DNA of 64,000 nucleotides from Notospermus geniculatus (GCA_002633025.1 NMRB01001964.1:71791-135790), one strand, 5' to 3'. Counted from the stretch's first letter, positions 50,018 to 61,637 are shown. Notes: a model not told the origin generated them from the letters alone. A program made the numbers and translations.

Positions 50018-50169
50018 TATGGGTGATATAACCATAGAGATCCAACTTGTGTAACAAGTAAACTTGCAGGTGGAGCAGTGGCTTTAGGTAGAGTATGGGT
50101 GATATAACCATAGAGATCCAACTTGTGTAACAAGTAAACTTGCAGGTGGAGCAGTGGCTTTAGGTAGAG
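50018..50169. repeat. Exact tandem duplication, 2 x 76 bp
   Basis: The unit starting 'tatgggtgatataaccatag' occurs twice in a row with no visible difference. This indicates a very recent duplication or an assembly artefact. Confidence 0.9.
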
Positions 50170-51130
50170 TGTGGGGAAATTTTCTATCAGGGAAAAATCT
50201 TTTGGTGATGTTTTCAGAAACTTGAAAGTCTTGAAACTTTGAAATTTAAGTTGGAAACTTAAGTTGTTTTTCTAAGAAAGAGGTGATAGCTTTAATACAT
50301 ACATGTAGATGGTCACATTGGAAGATTTGTATGAAAATATCGACTTTGATATGTAGTTGTGAGAATTTTCTATCTAGCACGAAATAAATTAAAAACTATA
50401 AGAATGAATTACACGTAGATTTGCACAATGTTTGCCAGTAGATGATAGTTTGTGTAGGTGTGATAGTTAGGTCTATAGGAAACGTGGCTCTCCATTCTCT
50501 GTGTGTTCATAGTAATTTTATATATCTCAGAAAATTTGGATTCAATTGATTGTGCACTTTGCACTAACCAGACTCTGTCACCACCATTTGGTAAAAAACC
50601 TTGTAAAGTATCAATAGCAACTCAAGAGGTCTATTCGTAATTTTGTAGGGTTTTTTTTGGGGGGGGGGCACTTATGTTGTTTTATTATGGAAAAGGCCAA
50701 TGGGTGGGGAATTACTTTATTCAAGTGGGCTTTTATTTCTTCTTAGTTTGTTTATTTTTTAAAGTTAAATTCTGTATGCAAGGTGTTTTTAAGATGTTGT
50801 ACCGACTGTATTGCATGCACTGTATATTGGAGGATAAGACTTGGGTTGGGAATATACCACCAACGCGTGTAGATGAAAAGGCCCAAAATACTAGTGACAT
50901 CTATTTAATTTGTTCATACAGAAATCGGGATTTAATGCATCCCAAATTTGCCTGCCTTCTGGAACAGGCAACAATTACGAAAGTATGTGGGGTTGGGACC
51001 AAAAAACGCACATGTACTCATTTTGCGAGTCTGAAGATACAACAAACAAACAAAAACACAACAATTGTCAGCACTTGGGGCGTAAGTAGAAATTTACTCT
51101 ACAGAGGTCTAAGAATTAAAAGGTATGAAA

Positions 51131-51331
51131 TGTGACCCGGCACAGCAAAAAGAGTCGGAATGCGCACAGAAGACGACCCAAAATGTTCATGGTGACACCA
51201 ACGTTTCGTTGATTTCAGGATAGTCTGCCCATTGTGGAATTTGACTTTGTCGATTTCTGTAGTTGTTGTCTGGTGTCAACTTCAGTCTTCTTCTGTGCGA
51301 CTTCCGACTCATTTTGTTGTGCCGGGTCACA
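51131..51331. mobile_element. TGTGACCC MITE, copy 1
   Basis: The ends TGTGACCCGGCACAGCAAAA and the inverse TTTTGTTGTGCCGGGTCACA pair. Pairing extends inward through 'gagtcggaa' and 'gcacagaag'. It is homologous along its length to 58056-58246. Confidence 0.85.
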
Positions 51332-52757
51332 AATGTAGATCATCTCAGGTGCTTTTAATATAAGTCTAAAATACCGTAGGTCAATAAGAAAATAGGAATC
51401 CAGAAATTATGAGGGTCACAATTCAGAACTCTATCAGATGGATATGTAGATGAATTAAGTAAGAAATATATTCATGTAGTAGGAACTGCTAGGTTTTGAG
51501 TCAAGAGATGACAGCTGCGGGTCTTAGATGGTATTGGGAGTGGCATTCAGTAGACTGTGAAGGGTTAAGTAATCATAATTAGTACTGCTGTAGACTTGAG
51601 TCATTGTACTTGGTAATACGTGGCCCAGCCGCTACCTGCTGGACTGAGTTGATAAGTTTTATGACATTGCTCTCATTTCTGGTTGTTGAAAGATGGCAGA
51701 TTCTAACAAAATGTAATTTTTGTTGTCCAAGACAATACAAAATGTCTGTAGTGCTGCAGTGTATGGCATGGCTAGCAGGTTAAGTGGTGAATGAGATACC
51801 CACGTGACAAACTTTGGTGGCTCTGTCGTGACGTCATTTTAACTGTTGACGTTGCGTCATGAAAAAGTGACTTATACATTTTTCTACAGGAAAAATGATA
51901 TAAAAACGTTTATTTCCAACTTATCTGTTCATTTTAAGGAAAAAAGCAAGGACATTAAAGAAATTTTCATCTGCTGCAGGATGATGTAAGGTTTACTGTC
52001 AGGCGACCAACACAAATGGATTATTTTCGCGACAGAAATATACCGGTAGGGAAATAACGTTAGAAAAATGACATTTCAGGCACATTGCTCGCAGTGCCGC
52101 CACGTTGTGACGTTAGTTCCGCATGTTCCTCATTGCACTTACAAAAATCCTTGCATCTACAATCTTATGGCCCATACATTTGGAGTTGAGTTTGATAGTA
52201 ACTGGTTTAGTTTCACTGCCATGGTGTGATCATTTCAAATTCACCCATGTACCACTGCCACAGAAGTAATCTTTTCACCAACTTTTGGCACATTCGGACG
52301 GTTTTACTGTTGTATACCTCACATTCTGCTCGGTGTTGTTTTGTCAGGTTGTAGTATTACCTGGTTTGTGTGTAAAAACATCATCTTAAATAAAATATAT
52401 TTTATTGTGGATATCTGACTGGATATTATTTTATGTCCCGCAAGAAGATGTTACCGGTAACGAAAATATCAATGTCGTTTACTCCTTTTGACGTCATTCG
52501 TTATGACGTGATGCGTTTCGCATGACATTCCCCACTGAACAGGTAGATATATTGGCCAGTCATTTGAATATTCTTTCTACAAATACATACACATCACGCG
52601 CATCATGTATGTATTGTTGTTCATATCATGTACAATGCGAAAATATACTCAAGTATCTAGAGTATGGCAACAGAAATAAAATAAGATTCATATGCAGTAT
52701 TGCAATGATTGATTCCAAATGGGGGAAAAGTCAAGGGTGTTGACCTAATTATTTACA

Positions 52758-53592
52758 CTGCCACCTATCGGTAGTTCTCAGAAGCAACTACACGTACCAT
52801 CTAGTGGCAGTTAAAACTAAGCATCGAAAAAAGATTGATTAAGAATCTGCCTTTTATCGCGATTTATCAAAATTAATATTAACTTATACTTTTATGAATT
52901 CAACATTTACATGGTGTTGACCTTCTTATTTACTCTGCCACCTATCAGCAAATCGTACAATCAACATGTGCCACATAGTTGCATTTCCAAAAACTAAGGA
53001 TGGAAACAGAGTGAGAATCCCACTTGAATGTTCGTTATTACTTTTCATGAGGCAAACTCAGCCCAACTTGCATTCTCTACATAGAATTTTTCCAAAAGAA
53101 AAAATCATTCAGCACTCCAATACTGCAGTAAAACTGAAGTTTAGGAGATAGTGCTTATACTTACTACCGATAGGTGGCAGTGTGAATAATTAGGTCAACA
53201 CCATGAAAATGTTGAACATTCAAAACTACAACTAATATATGGTTTTCTGCATTAGAAAAATATTCATGAGTAAAGATGAAAGTGTGATTCTTACTCTTTT
53301 TTCCATGCTTAGTTCCTGGAACTGCCGTTAGGTGGCAGTAACAATTTCTTTGAATTGCCGATAGGTGGCAGTGTGAATAATTAGGTGAACACCATGAAAA
53401 TGTTGAACATTCAAAACTGCAACTAACCTACGTTTTTTTGCATTTAGAAAAAATCATGAGTAAAAATGAAAGTATAATTCTTTCTCTTTGTTCTATGCTT
53501 AGTTTCTGGAACTGCCGCTAGGTGGCAAATTAGTTCCTGGAACTGCCGCTAGGTGGCAGTAATTAGTTCTTCGAATTGCCGATAGGTGGCAG
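52758..53592. promoter_or_regulatory. Eight-copy CTCF-like motif cluster in a tandem repeat
   Basis: Copies of YYGNTAGGTGGCAR start at 52758 and 52935 on minus and at 53167, 53335, 53358, 53515, 53546 and 53579 on plus. CCGCTAGGTGGCAG at 53546 fits the CTCF core CCRSYAGRKGGCRS. The plus copies lie in units of roughly 200 bp that also share 'attaggtcaacaccatgaaa'. Confidence 0.5.
53044..53156 (-). repeat. Inverted repeat arm B
   Basis: Reverse complement of 47865-47976, 5.1 kb away, embedded among the CTCF-like repeat units. Confidence 0.85.
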
Positions 53593-54344
53593 TGTGTAAT
53601 TAGGTCAACACCATGAAACTGTTAAAGCCACAAAACTACTTGCAAAAGCAGGGGGTGGTTGGTGGGGGACGTGGTGGACAGAACACACGATTCTCTACCC
53701 AACGATCTTAAAACAGTGCGTTAAAGAGACAGATATTGATATAATAGTATAAAATAGTGTGGTTTTGAGAGTTCTGATATAGAGTGACGTGGCCCCGCCT
53801 CGAAAAAATGCCAGGATAATTAACCTGATCACGGGGTATCTCATGGTGATACCTCCGCGACCGACTCGCATGGAGATGGCGAAAGGACACAGGTAAGATG
53901 TACCAGGCCCCTTGCTCGAGTCCAGGTTAAAAATCCCGGCCTTCACGGCACAGGTCCGATCAACCCGAGCAAAGTAGGTCATCACATATGATTTATCGCA
54001 ACTTGAAATATTTCTTGGTACAGTTGGCACGGATCCAAAAAGATTTTCGTCGCAATATCTTTTAAACGATAAAGAAATAATACATGATACTCCTAGGTAT
54101 TGTTTATGATATACGTGCACACATTCTTATGTAATTTGTATTAATAAATACTATTGTGTAAACAATGATTATGTAGCCTATCTGGATATTTTGAAACTTT
54201 CGAGAGGGTGATTTGACTAGTTCTATGAGCTCCCTGGTTGCCTGCGCGCTCTGCACAGTTGCTTATACGTTGATTCTTGACAGATCGGATACGTTGGATC
54301 TAGCCATGGCAATACTTTGAACAAGCCATCGATCAGCTACCCAC

Positions 54345-54640
54345 ATTACGTTACGTTACAAAATCTCTCCAGTGGTGAGATTTTGTAACATTACTTTTCG
54401 GCAATGAGAGATTTTGTAACGTTACAAAATCTCTCCAGTGGTGAGATTTTGTAACATTACTTTTAGCAATGAGAGACTTTACGTTACAGTGGTGAGATTT
54501 TGTAACATTATTTTTCGGCAATGAGAGATTTTGTAACCTTACAAAATCTCTCCAGTGGTGAGATTTTGTAACATTGTTTTTAGCAATGAGAGATTTTGTA
54601 ACGTTGGCGAGATTGTGTAACTTAGGGTTATGTTTCTGGG
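54345..54640. repeat. Satellite of about 70 bp with internal dyads
   Basis: Units of 'gtggtgagattttgtaacat', 'tacttttcggcaatgagaga' and 'ttacaaaatctctcca' repeat about four times. Each unit is itself partly palindromic around 'aacgttac'. Confidence 0.85.
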
Positions 54641-55183
54641 TCAGGGTTGTAACGTTGGAGAGTTTGTGAAACCTAGGGTTGTACATGATATGAACAACAA
54701 TACATACATGATGCGCGTGATGTGTATGTATTTGTAGAAAGAATATTCAAATGACTAGCTATCTACCGGGTGGATATTAGCTAGTCATTTGAAATATTTG
54801 GTAGTACCCGTTCAGCGGGGAAAGTCATGCGAGACGCGTCACGTCATGAATGACGTCAAAAGGACTAAACAACATTATTATTTTCGTAAATATCTTAATA
54901 TTTCGAAAACTATAATAAGTCAGATTTCGGGCTTTGTAAGGATACGTCCGAGGTCTGTCAGCATGACATTGTGCATACCAAGGTAGGGGGCGAACCGTTC
55001 GTCAATAGAGTTTTAGCAAAACCCCCGAAACGCCAACGCGAACGTACTGTCTTTTTGTTCGCTGCTCTCTTCGCCATCGAACAATGGGTTTGGCGTTCGC
55101 GTTGGCGTTTCGGGGGCTTTGCGAAAACTCCCTAGTCTTGGAGAAAATCCCGAACAAACACACAAACAAACTCTTCTCAAATT

Positions 55184-55853
55184 TGTGACCCACTCTGGCA
55201 AAACCAGTCGCATGACGCTCAGAAGGTGAGCTGGAACGAACTAAGATGGCAAAACCAGTCGCATGACGCTCAGAAGGTGAGCTGGAACGAACTAAGATGA
55301 CACCAGAAGAGGAAGAAATAGATTATTTCAGATTTCACAACAGGCAGACGATATTGAAAGTGGCCGACATTTTTAGGCTTGGTTGCACCAGTCATACCTA
55401 AAGGGCCTGTCACACTGGAGTAGTTCTCAAAACGTCCTGCCCCGTCCTAATAACATCGTAAAACGGGCGAGAACGTGTTGAGTTGGCCAAATAAGTTATC
55501 TCAAAGTTGTGGAGCACTCTTCCCGTCCGAGCCCGTTCATGAAGTTCGTAAAAAGACTGTAAAAAGTTGCCACTACACGTCCACTCCGTTCGCAAACACT
55601 TTTAGCCCGTTCGGCAAAATTTTCAAGAACGTACTGAGAACTAGCTCAGTGTGATGGGGGTATTAGGTCGACTTTGTTCTCAAGCGAACCTTAAAGTCGT
55701 TCTCGACCTCAAATTGTAATGGCAAATCACATTACGTTTGAGGTCAACCTCAAACGTAACTTTGAGCATAGCTGATGCAACCGGACCTTGGTCTCAACCT
55801 GCCAAGCTACATGTAAGAGCGACATGCGACTGGTTTTGCCGCAGCGGGTCACA
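55184..55853. mobile_element. TGTGACCC-type element interrupted by another MITE
   Basis: It starts TGTGACCCACTCTGGCAAAA and ends with the inverse GGTTTTGCCGCAGCGGGTCACA. 'Ccagtcgcatg' is inverted at 'catgcgactgg'. The 51-bp unit beginning GGCAAAACCAGTCGCATG is duplicated exactly (55197-55247, 55248-55298). A second foldback element (55404-55660) is nested inside. It is related to 58250-58436. Confidence 0.75.
55404..55660. mobile_element. Nested foldback MITE (GTCACACT ends)
   Basis: The end GGCCTGTCACACTGGAGTAG is the imperfect inverse of 'ctagctcagtgtgatggggg'. Inner arms share 'gttctcaaaacgt' / 'acgtactgagaac'. It sits inside the 55184-55853 element, so it is younger. Confidence 0.65.
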
Positions 55854-56691
55854 TTTTAGTATGATGATGGTCTCTTGATATACGAGTGTTTCTATTCTTT
55901 ATTTTTATAACACTGGGACCCGACACCCAGCCCGTTCGGTCACGAACTTCGATTTATACGCTGAACAAATGAAGTGTGGGGAACTCGGCCAAGGATCAGA
56001 TGGAAAACGAGTTTGCACAAATCCTCTACCCAAGGGTATTGTTTGGGTTAGGGTTAGTGTTGTGGGTTACGAGTTGAGGAAAATGCAAACTCGCCCCATT
56101 GATTGATCCGGGCCAATTTCGCAAAGGACACTCCTTCCGTCCAACATATAAATGTGAACAGATAAAAACCAGGTCGGCAGAAGTCTTGCAGAGTACACAG
56201 ACGGACCAACTGACTTACAGACAACTGTAACCGGCGGTCGGCAGACCCCCGGCATACACGGGACCATCCACCGACCTCGACGAGCCCGCGTCAGAACTGT
56301 ATTCCTAGCCAATAGGCCGGGCCCAGAGCTGACAAGGCTTGACGGTTCATGTTGGCATCGAAATGCCTTTGTGCGTAACATTATCTCTTGATTGGTTTAA
56401 AGAAAATCTATCTCGGCAAATATTTGTAGTGTCAGCTCATATACAACTGTACTGAAAACCTTTGAAAATGTGTCTAGGAGTTGGAAAAATGATCAATTAA
56501 AATTATTATGGATTTATTTTTGTAAATTTAATAGTTTTAGTATATTTTTGGCCGATTGATATCTAATTGGTGTTGCCCTCATTCGCCACCAGCAGCCCCA
56601 AAACCTTCACCACCAGAGGCCACTCTGAGGCATCAAGTTTTTTTGATGTTTCTTGCCTAAAATATGCACGATGACACGCTATGATCGCGGT

Positions 56692-56760
56692 GTAAAGTGT
56701 GGCCGAGTGGTTAGAGCGTTGGGCTGCCGTTCGGAAGACATTGGGAAGGGATCACAATCA
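56692..56760 (+). mobile_element. tRNA(Ser/Leu)-like 5' segment
   Basis: TGGCCGAGTGGTTAGAGCG (from 56700) is a class II tRNA D-arm and A box. The T-arm and B box are degenerate, so this looks like a SINE head or tRNA pseudogene, not a working gene. Confidence 0.5.
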
Positions 56761-56784
56761 TTCAAACTGCAAGTGCTGATTTTT

Positions 56785-57620
56785 TTTTCTTTCATGTTCT
56801 GGAGATCAACTTTGAAAGTGCCGTAGGGTCGTTTCTATTTCTCTTGAACACCACCGTGGCGTGGTGGTGTTTTTTTCAAAGCAGGAATCTCCTGTTTTTG
56901 TTCATGCAGTTCAGCTTTAAGGAGGCTTCTGATGTGAATGGCCTGGGTACGCCCATCTTGACAGTTACACCTGTCTTTCGGTTATGTGAGGAAGAATCCC
57001 TGTGCTAACGAATAATCACAACCAGAGCACAGTTTATGGCTATTTGGGTTTGAGATACTGGCATATCTTCCTTGGTTTTGGCCAAGGTCTTGGCTTTTTC
57101 CCTGGTACATGTAGATTGTTTTTCACTGGGTTTTCGTCTGTGAAAAGGGGTTATAGGCTCACTTGTTTTCCTAATCCACTTGAGTCCATGTTAAAGCTGA
57201 ACTGCATGAACAAAAACACCAGAGCGCGGCAGTATGGTGGTCTACAGAAGTGCGAAAGTCCTTCGAAGTACCTCCAGAACATGATGGACTTCCAGCCTAT
57301 TGGTGGCGCCACTGTATTTAATCTCAGGCTTTCAATGGAGACACATCAAGAACCCAATTTGCCTTCAATCTGCCAACTTCATTGGATGCCATCTCTTGAT
57401 GTTACTCCATTGACAGACCCAGGGCGAATACAGTGGCGCCACCAAATAGGCTGGTAGTCTATCATGTTCTGGAGGTACTTTGAAAGTGCCTTGTGGTCGT
57501 TTCTGTTTCTCTTGACCACCACCATGGCGTGGTGGTCTTTTTTCAAAGCTGGAATCTCCCGTTTTTCTTCATGCAGTTCAGCTTTAATGACGTGTTCTTT
57601 TAGCAGAGAAAGATTATTAC
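56785..57620. repeat. Three partial copies of one repeat, direct and inverted
   Basis: The segment 'ctttgaaagtgcc..gtggtcgtttctgtttctcttga.ccaccac' to 'catgcagttcagcttta' occurs at 56811-56925 and 57478-57588. Its inverse is fragmented at about 57190-57300. 'Cagtggcgccacca' lies between inverted arms near 57300 and 57432. Confidence 0.6.
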
Positions 57621-58055
57621 GGTCTTGGTCGGACTTTCTGTTCATGAAGATGGAGAATTCCTCCACTTTCTCGAATTGGCACCTTGGGTCTGGAAGTTCC
57701 TATACATATCATCTGTGACAAAAACGAAGGCTTTCCTTCAAAAATGATGATTTTATTTGGCATGGTCTTCTTAATACAATATTTTCTGGTAGTTTAGAAG
57801 GGAGAGTGAGAGAAATGAGATGGTCCTGGATTTTTGTGTACTTGCGATGATTTTTAAACAAAAGCTGGCATGCATAATTCAATACATATAATGGAAAACA
57901 TATTTTGGTTTTGTTGATGTAACTAGCCATACTGAAAAAAAATTCACTCAAATTGACAAAGATTGAGATTCTGTATGATGTGAACCATTTCATTCCTTCT
58001 CCCAAGGTACCAGGTTCCATCAACAAAAGATATCATTTTATACAAGGAAACAATA

Positions 58056-58246
58056 TGTGACCCGTGACAGCAAAATGAGTCGGAATGTGCGCAGAAGAAG
58101 ACCCAAAGTGAACCAACAGTTTGTTGATTTCAGCATTGTCTGCCCATTGTGAAATTTGACTCGTCCATTTCTGTAATTGTTCTCTGGTGTCATCTTTTGG
58201 GTGTTCTTTCCGGCGCATTCCGACTCATTTTGCTGTCACGGGTCAC
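58056..58246. mobile_element. TGTGACCC MITE, copy 2
   Basis: Ends TGTGACCCGTGACAGCAAAA and the inverse. Its interior ('ttgttgatttcag.at.gtctgcccattgtg') matches 51131-51331. It is followed after three bases by the related element 58250-58436. Confidence 0.85.
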
Positions 58247-58249
58247 ATA

Positions 58250-58436
58250 TGTGACCTTCCACAGCAAAACTAGGCGCCGCATGTCACTCAGAAAGTGAGC
58301 CTCTATGAACTAAGATGACACCAGGAGAGAATGGAAGAAATAGACTGTTTCAGATTTCACAATAAACAGACAAACATTTGGTCTCAACCTGCCAAGCTGA
58401 GACCGACATGCACCTGGCTTTGCTGTCACGGGTCAC
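58250..58436. mobile_element. TGTGACC MITE, GCAAAAC subtype
   Basis: It starts TGTGACCTTCCACAGCAAAA and ends 'ggctttgctgtcacgggtcaca'. The interior 'gaactaagatgacaccag.agag' matches 55284-55310 of the larger element. Confidence 0.75.
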
Positions 58437-58915
58437 ATATGTAGATTCAACAGGAGGAAACCAGCGTGCTGCTCTGACAGCCCATCTTGGGTGTTCACCC
58501 AACCACTGATCACAACCTGAGTTGAAATCTTACCTTCATCTGTTGGGTCTTTTCTGGTTTCTCCAACTGAAAAGTGCCTGAGGAAGATCCCGGTTGGGGT
58601 CGAAAATTTGCAAAATTGTGAAGCTGACTTCCTATCTATTATCATCTGTTGGATAGTTGGACAAATCTGCGAAAATACCAAGCCGCAGGAAGTAAGAGAC
58701 CAGGACCTCGAAGGTGAAGACCAAGGAACTTGTTCACAAATTCACCATCAGACGTGTTAGTTGACTGGTTCCTGACCTTTCACTGTGGTTTTTCAACAGG
58801 GTGGAAGAGGGCACCAGTCAATTTACAAATGCCATACAGAGACTTTGTGAACAACTTTCTAGATATTTCATAAATACGCCATTTGTTTATTTACAGTGGT
58901 GGTGCGAACCACCCT

Positions 58916-59088
58916 CTATAGAGGCTATGCACGTGACGTCATCAGCGAGGCGACGCCATGTTGGATGGAACGTTGTGACATGCTGACGCAGTGCATCTGA
59001 CCACGTGCTCCATCCATTTTCCATCCAACACGTGGCGTCATACCCATTGATGACGTCATTTGATGACGTCAGTGCATAGCCTCTATAG
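58916..59088. mobile_element. MITE rich in CRE and E-box palindromes
   Basis: The end CTATAGAGGCTATGCACGTG is inverted at the other end (TGCATAGCCTCTATAG). 'Catgttggatggaa' pairs with 'ttttccatccaacacg'. It contains three TGACGTCA palindromes and three CACGTG E-boxes in 173 bp. Confidence 0.8.
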
Positions 59089-60180
59089 CATCTCTGGACT
59101 TTTGAAGATGCCATCAAATACCCAAAATGTATTACAAAAGTCCCAATTTACCCTGGTGGACCCCGTGACCTCTCTGATTCCAAGTCCGATGTTCAACCCT
59201 GTGCCACCATGCTCCCCAGGCAGAACCTATCGCAATACATGTATTTTTGAAGCTGCTATCATGGAAACCACAAATAAAGGCAATTTCATTACTCAACACC
59301 CACCAGCCAGGAACAGTCCACCAGGGTTAAACACCACAATATCTAAATATACAGCAAACATTTTGTACAAGGTGCATACAGTCACTCAACCATCCATACA
59401 ACAACATTTGGAAGAAAACTTGGCCAAGTACCTTTAACTGTTGTCAACAAGTGAAGATACTTGGCCGATGATGTAAGCTCATTGAGAAGGGTCCGTCCAA
59501 CTCTACCACACAATGGGAAATACCAGCCAAACCAGTACAAAGAGTTGGAAAGCAGGTACCGGTATATTCCCAAAGTGACAGAAATCGGATTATGACACAG
59601 ATTTTCCTTCTTTTTTACAAATTTCACTAATTATTTAAATTAAGATTTGCTATCTTCTATGCTACCATTTATGGTCAATAATCAAACCAAAAGAGTGGAA
59701 TAAATGTAAAGAAATTAGATCTTCAGGAGGAGGTGAATTATCTTGTGGAAAATGCTATGATGAAAAGCTACGATTTATGTTCAAATTGAACGATGAACAG
59801 AGAGATGCACGACACTGATGAATTTGGTGTCCAAGTGGCAAAGTTAGCCACGCCCTCACTGTTAATTGCATTACTGAAATCGAGGCCAAATACAGTCATG
59901 ACGACACACAATGACATCAGCAACGAGCAGTTGTTCTGTGGCTTCCGTTGCCAATTGGCCTTCAAATCTCAAACTACAGAGGATATAGCTAGGTTGAAAT
60001 TGTTTTTTTGTAAAGGAAGTTAAAACACAGCATCATGATATATAAATACAGATTTAAATGAACTCTCGTCTCTAACAATGAATGTCAGGATATTCAACAT
60101 ATTTAACAAGGTGAGACAAAAATTAACAAATTTTACCCATCTTCTTTAGTACAGAAGAGATACCAAGGAAGATATCATAT

Positions 60181-60533
60181 GCTGCGTTCACACCTATTTC
60201 GCATCGAAATCGGTTTCCGTAAATCGAAATACGGAAATCGATTTGGTTACGCCGGGTCGGGTCACACTACAACTAAACCGATTTCGATTCGAAACAAAAC
60301 GCGTCACACTCAACCCGAAATAAAATACGTCATGACGTTAGGCCTACATTGAATGTACACTGTGCAGTACATAACTATTTCGATTTGGCTAATGCGAATC
60401 GAAACCGATTCAAATACCGGTTTGGTTAAATCGATATAAAAGTGATCTATTTCGAATTGAGTGTGACGCGTTATATCGGAATAGGCCTTTATTGCGAATT
60501 CGATTCGATATAAAACCCTAGTGTGAACACGGC
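60181..60533. mobile_element. Foldback MITE (GTTCACAC ends)
   Basis: It starts GCTGCGTTCACACCTATTTC and ends 'ctagtgtgaacacggc'. The interior consists of 'atttcgattcga'-type words in both orientations. Its minus strand carries AATAAA at 60488-60493. Confidence 0.7.
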
Positions 60534-61637
60534 AATAAAGACAATACAAGACCCCTCAACCTCCTTGATGCAAAAGATACGAGCTTGAAGTACAATCTTT
60601 TTACAAGTAATTTGCATTCAAAACATAAATAACATTCATGATTCAGGGTGGGATGAGTCAAGTAAAGCAAATACTACTACTTCAGGTTTGCTTGCTTGTG
60701 CAGCAGAAAGGAAGTAAAAGCATTTACTAGTATTTATCATCTCACCCCTGGAATAGGTGATTAGTTAGGCCATGACATCATGAGGAAATCATGGTAATAA
60801 CAGGGAACTATGCTGACTTCTTGATGTTAAATGAGATGGCATTGACATGGCTGTTGTTGCATAATCTTGTACAAGTAATTAAAACAGTACACAGGAGTTC
60901 AGAATATCACTAAAGAACAAAAGTCAAGTTCAGAGTAACACTATAAAAGAACATACATAGTGTTCAGAATAACACTTCAGAACATATTCAGACCAACACT
61001 ACAGAACGAAGATGGCATATTGTACAACCCCATACAGTGAAGAAAATATGGTATCAGGCCTAACTAACAACCTAGGAATAATTATGGGAATGACAAATAC
61101 AATGTGTAAATTTGTTGAAAGCAGAACCATTTTAGCAGACCAGTCTCAACAAATGGAAGGAATTACTGAACCTCTCAGAACAGGTACATGTAATTTCAAA
61201 ACAGCTACCAGTATGTTTGCGCAGTGACGATATGTGCTGTGGACGCGATCGTGAAAAATGTCCATGACTGGAAACAGTGTGAAAACTGCCCTGGTCTGCG
61301 AAAGTGATACAGGCATGGCAATGGTTAGGGATTAGTGCTCATCTGAAATTGATCATTTACAACTATGAAAACATCTTTCGACAGAAGTCCAATTCCTTAG
61401 AATGTAAAGTAAAGGGCAGAGTGAAACAATTCAATGGAAAAAAAACTCAGGAAGATGGAGCACTATCCATCAACAAATGCCTGTTACTGGATTCTCAAAC
61501 AGTCCTAGAGACAAAGGATGTTTAGTTTAGAATTGAAATCTCAAAGATTGCTGTATTTTCATTTTCTTTGAAGATGACTTGTCTGAACTAGAACTGTCTG
61601 AACAACCAAGAATAAAACAATTTGAAATCAAGTCCTA

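Larger units (their letters stand above)
52460..54888. mobile_element. 2.4 kb element with ~180-200 bp terminal inverted repeats
   Basis: The left arm (52460-52635: 'tactccttttgacgtcatt', 'ttgaatattctttctacaaa', 'atcacgcgcatcatgtatgt') recurs inverted at 54681-54888, with one duplicated 'gtcatttga' block in the right arm. Inside are a CTCF-like motif array, arm B of another inverted repeat and a 70-bp satellite. No transposase is recognisable; the 141-codon minus-strand frame at 53695-54120 has no familiar motif. Confidence 0.75.
48757..61637. other. Intergenic repeat-rich region between convergent CDC25 and TMED
   Basis: No protein gene is recognised. Nested inverted-repeat elements and tandem arrays, listed individually, fill much of it. 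Between them, 48757-50017, 50170-51130, 51332-52459, 56761-58055 and 59089-60180 show only degenerate local repeats. A minus-strand AATAAA at 60488-60493, inside a MITE, could end the TMED transcript. Confidence 0.4.

Noticed and set aside
50674-51135. 153-codon plus-strand open frame
   Set aside because: It starts in low-complexity sequence and ends at the edge of a MITE. It has no domain features.
53695-54120. 141-codon minus-strand frame inside the 2.4 kb element, considered as a transposase
   Set aside because: No DDE/DDD-type spacing, zinc finger or other familiar motif, and too short. The element is treated as non-autonomous.
54351-54686. 111-codon minus-strand frame with repeated NVTKSHHWRDFV
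   Set aside because: It is simply the translation of the 70-bp satellite at 54345-54640.
57002-57666. Long frames on both strands suggesting a gene
   Set aside because: They coincide with a locally triplicated, inverted repeat and translate differently on each strand. No family similarity was recognised.
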